In this document: in pieces, positions 60,551 to 64,000 of the stretch
How the letters are laid out: every line of letters begins with the position of its first letter
Numbering within the stretch: the first letter of the stretch is position 1
Assembly: GCA_964020085.1 (NCBI GenBank)
Contig: OZ026604.1
Coordinates: 520,001 to 584,000 of the forward strand
Length of the DNA: 64,000 bases
Direction: 5' to 3'
DNA from: Micromussa lordhowensis
Taxonomy: Eukaryota; Cnidaria; Anthozoa; Scleractinia; Lobophylliidae
Notes under the pieces: generated by a model
Told to the model about the DNA's origin: nothing
The model's database searches: none
What the model saw: only the letters and a program-made list of their open reading frames with translations
Program-made: the position numbers and the translations under genes

Positions 60551-63000
60551 TGCAGCAAAATGTTCTGCTAGGTTGGCACTTCAAGGAATTCTTAGTTAGG
60601 ACATGATGGCATTGGCGCCAGGGTGTTTTTTCTGGCCTTCTTTTTGCAGTAGTTTTCCCTGGTCCCAACTTTGCAGAATTTCAGAAAACGCGCGCTGGGG
60701 GTCCCCTTGGCAAATGTGACATAGCTCGGCTTCACGGGCACTTTAAGAAGCGCGGTTTGCAGCAAAATGTTCTGCTAGGCTGGCACTTCAAGGAATTCTT
60801 AGTTAGGACATGATGGCATTGGCGCCAGGGTGTTTTTTCTGGCCTTCTTTTTGCAGTAGTTTTCCCTGGTCCCAACTTTGCAGAATTTCAGAAAACGCGC
60901 GCTGGGGGTCCCCTTGGCAAATGTGACATAGCTCGGCTTCACGGGCACTTTAAGAGGCGCGGTTTGCAGCAAAATGTTTTGCTAGGTTGGCACTTTTAGG
61001 AAATTGTAGTTAGGACATGATAACGTTGGCGCCAGGGTGTTTTTTTTGGCCTTCTTTTTTCAGTAGTTTCCCTGGTCCCAACTTTGCAGAATTTCAGAAA
61101 ACGCGCGCTGCGGGTCCCCTTGGCAAATTTGACATAGCTCGGCTTCACGGGCACTTTAAGAGGCGCGGTTTGCAGCAAAATGTTCTGCTAGGTTGGCACT
61201 TCAAGAAAATTTTAGTTAGGACATGATGGCATTGGCGCCAGGGTGTTTTCTCTGGCCTTCTTTTTGCAGTAGTTTCCCCTGGTCCCAACTTTGCAGAATT
61301 TCAGAAAACGCGCGCTGGGGGTCCCCTTGGCAAATTTGACATAGCTCGGCTTCACGGGCACTTTAAGAGGCGCGGTTTGCAGCAAAATGTTCTGCTAGGT
61401 TGGCACTTCAAGGAAATCCTAAATAGGACATGATGGCATTGGCGCCAGGGTGTATTTTCTGGCCTTCTTTTTGCAGTAGTTTTCCCTGGTCCCAACTTTG
61501 CAGAATTTCAGAAAACGCGCGCTGGGGGTCCCCTTGGCAAATGTGACATAGCTCGGCTTCACGGGCACTTTAAGAGGCGCGGTTTGCAGCAAAATGTTCT
61601 GCTAGGTTGGCACTTCAAGGAATTCTTAGTTAGGACATGATGGCATTGGCGCCAGGGTGTTTTTTCTGGCCTTCTTTTTGCAGTAGTTTTCCCTGGTCCC
61701 AACTTTGCAGAATTTCAGAAAACGCGCGCTGGGGGTCCCCTTGGCAAATGTGACATAGCTCGGCTTCACGGGCACTTTAAGAGACGCGGTTTGCAGCAAA
61801 ATGTTCTGCTAGGTTGGCACTTCAAGGAAATCCTAGTTAGGACATGATGGCATTGGCGCCAAAGTGTCTTTTCTGGCCTTCTTTGCAGTAGTTTTCCCTG
61901 GTCCCAACTTTGCAGAATTTCAGAAAACGCGCGCTGGAGGTCCCCTTGGCAAATGTGACATAGCTCGGTTTCACGGGCACTTTAAGAGGCGCGGTTTGCA
62001 GCAAAATTTTGTGCTAGGTTGGCACTTCAAGGAAATCTTAGTTATGACATGATGGCATTGGCGCCAGGGTGTTTTTTCTGGCCTTCTTTTTGCAGTAGTT
62101 TTCCCTGGTCCCAACTTTGCAGAATTTCAGAAAACGCGCGCTGGGGGTCCCCTTGGCAAATGTGACATAGCTCGGCTTCACGGGCACTTTAAGAGGCGCG
62201 GTTTGCAGCAAAATGTTCTGCTAGGTTGGCACTTCAAGGAAATCCTAAATAGGACATGATGGCATATGCGCCAGGGTGTATTTTCTGGCCTTCTTTTTGC
62301 AGTAGTTTTCCCTGGTCCCAACTTTGCAGAATTTCAGAAAACGCGCGCTGGGGGTCCCCTTGGCAAATGTGACATAGCTCGGCTTCACGGGCACTTTAAG
62401 AGGCGCGGTTTGCAGCAAAATGTTCTGCTAGGTTGGCACTTCAAGGAATTCTTAGTTAGGACATGATGGCATTGGCGCCAGGGTGTTTTTTCTGGCCTTC
62501 TTTTTGCAGTAGTTTTCCCTGGTCCCAACTTTGCAGAATTTCAGAAAACGCGCGCTGGGGGTCCCCTTGGCAAATGTGACATAGCTCGGCTTCACGGGCA
62601 CTTTAAGAAGCGCGGTTTGCAGCAAAATGTTCTGCTAGGTTGGCACTTCAAGGAATTCTTAGTTAGGACATGATGGCATTGGCGCCAGGGTGTTTTTTCT
62701 GGCCTTCTTTTTGCAGTAGTTTTCCCTAGTCCCAACTTTGCAGAATTTCAGAAAACGCGCGCTGGGGGTCCCCTTGGCAAATGTGACATAGCTCGGTTTC
62801 ACGGGCACTTTAAGAGGCGCGGTTTGCAGCAAAATTTTCTGCTAGGTTGGCACTTCAAGGAAATCCTAGTTAGGACATGATGGCATTGGCGCCAGGGTGT
62901 TTTTTCTGGCCTTCTTTTTGCAGTAGTTTTCCCTGGTCCCAACTTTGCAGAATTTCAGAAAACGCGCGCTGGGGGTCCCCTTGGCAAATGTGACATAGCT
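60551..63000. repeat. Monomers with GGAATTCTTAG and a tetramer-scale repeat
   Basis: AAGGAATTCTTAG, which creates an EcoRI site, occurs near 60,584, 60,791, 61,618, 62,443 and 62,650. AAATCCTAAATAGG with GTGTATTTTCTGG occurs near 61,415 and 62,241, 826 bp apart (four monomers minus 2). AAGAAGCGCGG occurs near 60,746 and 62,605. The CTTCTTTGCAG short form returns near 61,880. The 61,000-61,090 monomer is unusually altered: GATAACGTTGG, TTTTTTCAGTAGTTTCCC (one base lost) and GCTGCGGGTCC. Confidence 0.8.
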
Positions 63001-64000
63001 CGGCTTCACGGGCACTTTAAGAGGCGCGGTTTGCAGCAAAATGCTTTGCTAGGATGGCACTTCAGGGAAATCCTAGTTAGGACATGATGGCATTGGCGCC
63101 AGGGTGTTTTTTCTGGCCTTCTTTTTGCAGTAGTTTTCCAAGGTCCCAACTTTGCAGAATTTCAGAAAACGCGCGCTGGGGGTCCCCTTGGCAAATGTGA
63201 CATAGCTCGGCTTCACGGGCACTTTAAGAAGCGCGGTTTGCAGCAAAATGTTCTGCTAGGTTTACACTTCAAGGAAATCCTTGTTAGGACATGATGGCAT
63301 TGGCGCCATGGTGTTTTTTCTCGCCTTCTTTTTGCAGTAGTTTTCCCTGGTCCCAACTTTGCAGAATTTCAGAAAACGCGCGCTGGGGGTCCCCTTGGCA
63401 AATGTGACATAGTTCCGCTTCACGGGCACTTTATAAGGCGCGGTTTGCAGCAAAATGTTCTGCTAGGTTGGCACTTCAAGGAAATTTTAGTTAGGACATG
63501 ATGGCATTGGCGCCAGGGTGTTTTTTCTGGCCTTCTTTTTGCAGTAGCTTTCCCTGGTCCCAACTTTGCAGAATTTCAGAAAACGCGCGCTGGGGGTCCC
63601 CTTGGCAAATGTGATATAGCTCGGCTTCACGGGCACTTTAAGAGGCGCGGTTTGCAGCAAAATGTTCTGCTAGGTTGGCACTTCAAGGAAATCCTAGTTA
63701 GGACATGATGGCATTGGCGCCAGGGTGTTTTTTCTGGCCTTCTTTTTGCAGTAGTTTTCCCTGGTCCCAACTTTGCAGAATTTCAGAAAACGCGCGCTGG
63801 GGGTCCCCTTGGCAAATGTGACATAGCTCGGCTTCACGGGCACTTTAAGAGGCGCGGTTTGCAGCAAAATGTTCTGCTAGGTTGGCACTTCAAGGAAATG
63901 GAAGTTAAGACATGATGGCATTGGCGCCAGGGTGTTTTTTCTGGCCTTCTTTTTGCAGTAGTTTTCCCTGGTCCCAACTTTGCAGAATTTCAGAAAACGC
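63001..64000. repeat. Mixed monomers at the right edge
   Basis: Nearly five monomers, the last cut off by the window end about 124 bp into the unit. Private variants include AAATGCTTTGC near 63,040, TTTCCAAGGTCCC near 63,136, GGTTTACAC near 63,259, CATAGTTCCGC near 63,408 and GTGATATAGC near 63,611. The satellite clearly continues past base 64,000. Confidence 0.82.

Larger units (their letters stand above)
1..64000. repeat. Satellite DNA array, 207-bp monomer, about 309 copies head to tail
   Basis: The same 207-bp unit recurs from the first base to the last with no interruption. Landmarks such as CTAGGTTGGC, TGGCGCCA, ACGCGCGCTG and CTTTGCAGAATTTCAG return every 207 bp, apart from small indels. 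All copies point the same way. The consensus has 42 A, 47 C, 57 G and 61 T. Most monomers differ from consensus at only a few sites, and linked variants define higher-order units of 2 to 26 monomers, listed separately. No flanking unique DNA is present, so the true array is longer. High-identity tandem arrays of this kind are known from eukaryotic centromeres, pericentromeres and other heterochromatin. Which of these applies is not shown by the sequence. I do not recognise the family name. Confidence 0.98.

Noticed and set aside
1..64000. CRISPR array
   Set aside because: The repeated unit is 207 bp with no unique spacers; variable parts are point variants of the same sequence, not different spacers.
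1..64000. Ribosomal DNA, histone or other tandem gene cluster
   Set aside because: The unit is far too short and contains no recognisable rRNA, tRNA, 5S or histone sequence.
1..64000. Transposon or retroelement insertion
   Set aside because: I looked for breaks in the 207-bp rhythm. Only small indels, whole-monomer changes and the 350-bp duplication were found; no terminal repeats, poly-A tail or target-site duplications.

Overview
The whole window is one uninterrupted head-to-tail satellite DNA array. The unit is 207 bp, about 309 full copies are present plus a final partial copy of about 124 bp, and the array runs off both ends. I find no protein-coding gene, RNA gene, transposon, CRISPR array, operon or single-copy DNA. 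No monomer is inverted: every copy I read lies in the same orientation. The consensus is near 50% G+C (104 of 207) with 8 CpG dinucleotides.

A tens-of-kilobase, high-identity tandem array with higher-order structure and no genes points to a eukaryotic chromosome, in centromeric, pericentromeric, subtelomeric or other constitutive heterochromatin. I do not recognise the monomer as a named satellite family and cannot name the species. The short open frames seen on both strands are by-products of the repeat: 207 is divisible by 3, so a frame with few stops in one monomer recurs in every monomer.

Layout, read from linked variants: (1) 1-1650, monomers with no clear higher-order repeat (HOR). (2) 1650-4547, a 7-monomer (1449 bp) unit twice. 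(3) 4560-7043, a 6-monomer (1242 bp) unit twice. (4) 7490-15540, four copies of a marker module spaced 11, 9 and 13 monomers apart. (5) 15690-23650, two modules shuffled at spacings of 1242, 1449, 3314 and 4556 bp. (6) 23640-25300, short local expansions. (7) 25905-27144, a 620-bp trimer twice. (8) 27741-31048, an 8-monomer (1654 bp) unit twice. (9) 31880-34370, a trimer (621 bp) about four times. (10) 36210-40755, an 11-monomer (2277 bp) unit twice. (11) 40560-46650, dimers, trimers and mixed monomers. (12) 46650-57259, a 26-monomer (5379 bp period) unit twice, with a mosaic junction. (13) 57260-64000, tetramer-type repeats and one 350-bp out-of-register duplication.

The biology on view is therefore satellite evolution: unequal exchange or amplification at many unit sizes, regional sets of diagnostic variants, one microhomology-type junction, and a short stretch of the monomer (positions 14, 24 and 25) that varies even between otherwise near-identical long copies. 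HOR boundaries are estimates made by eye from variant positions. Monomer positions are numbered from the CTAGGTTGGC at base 1.
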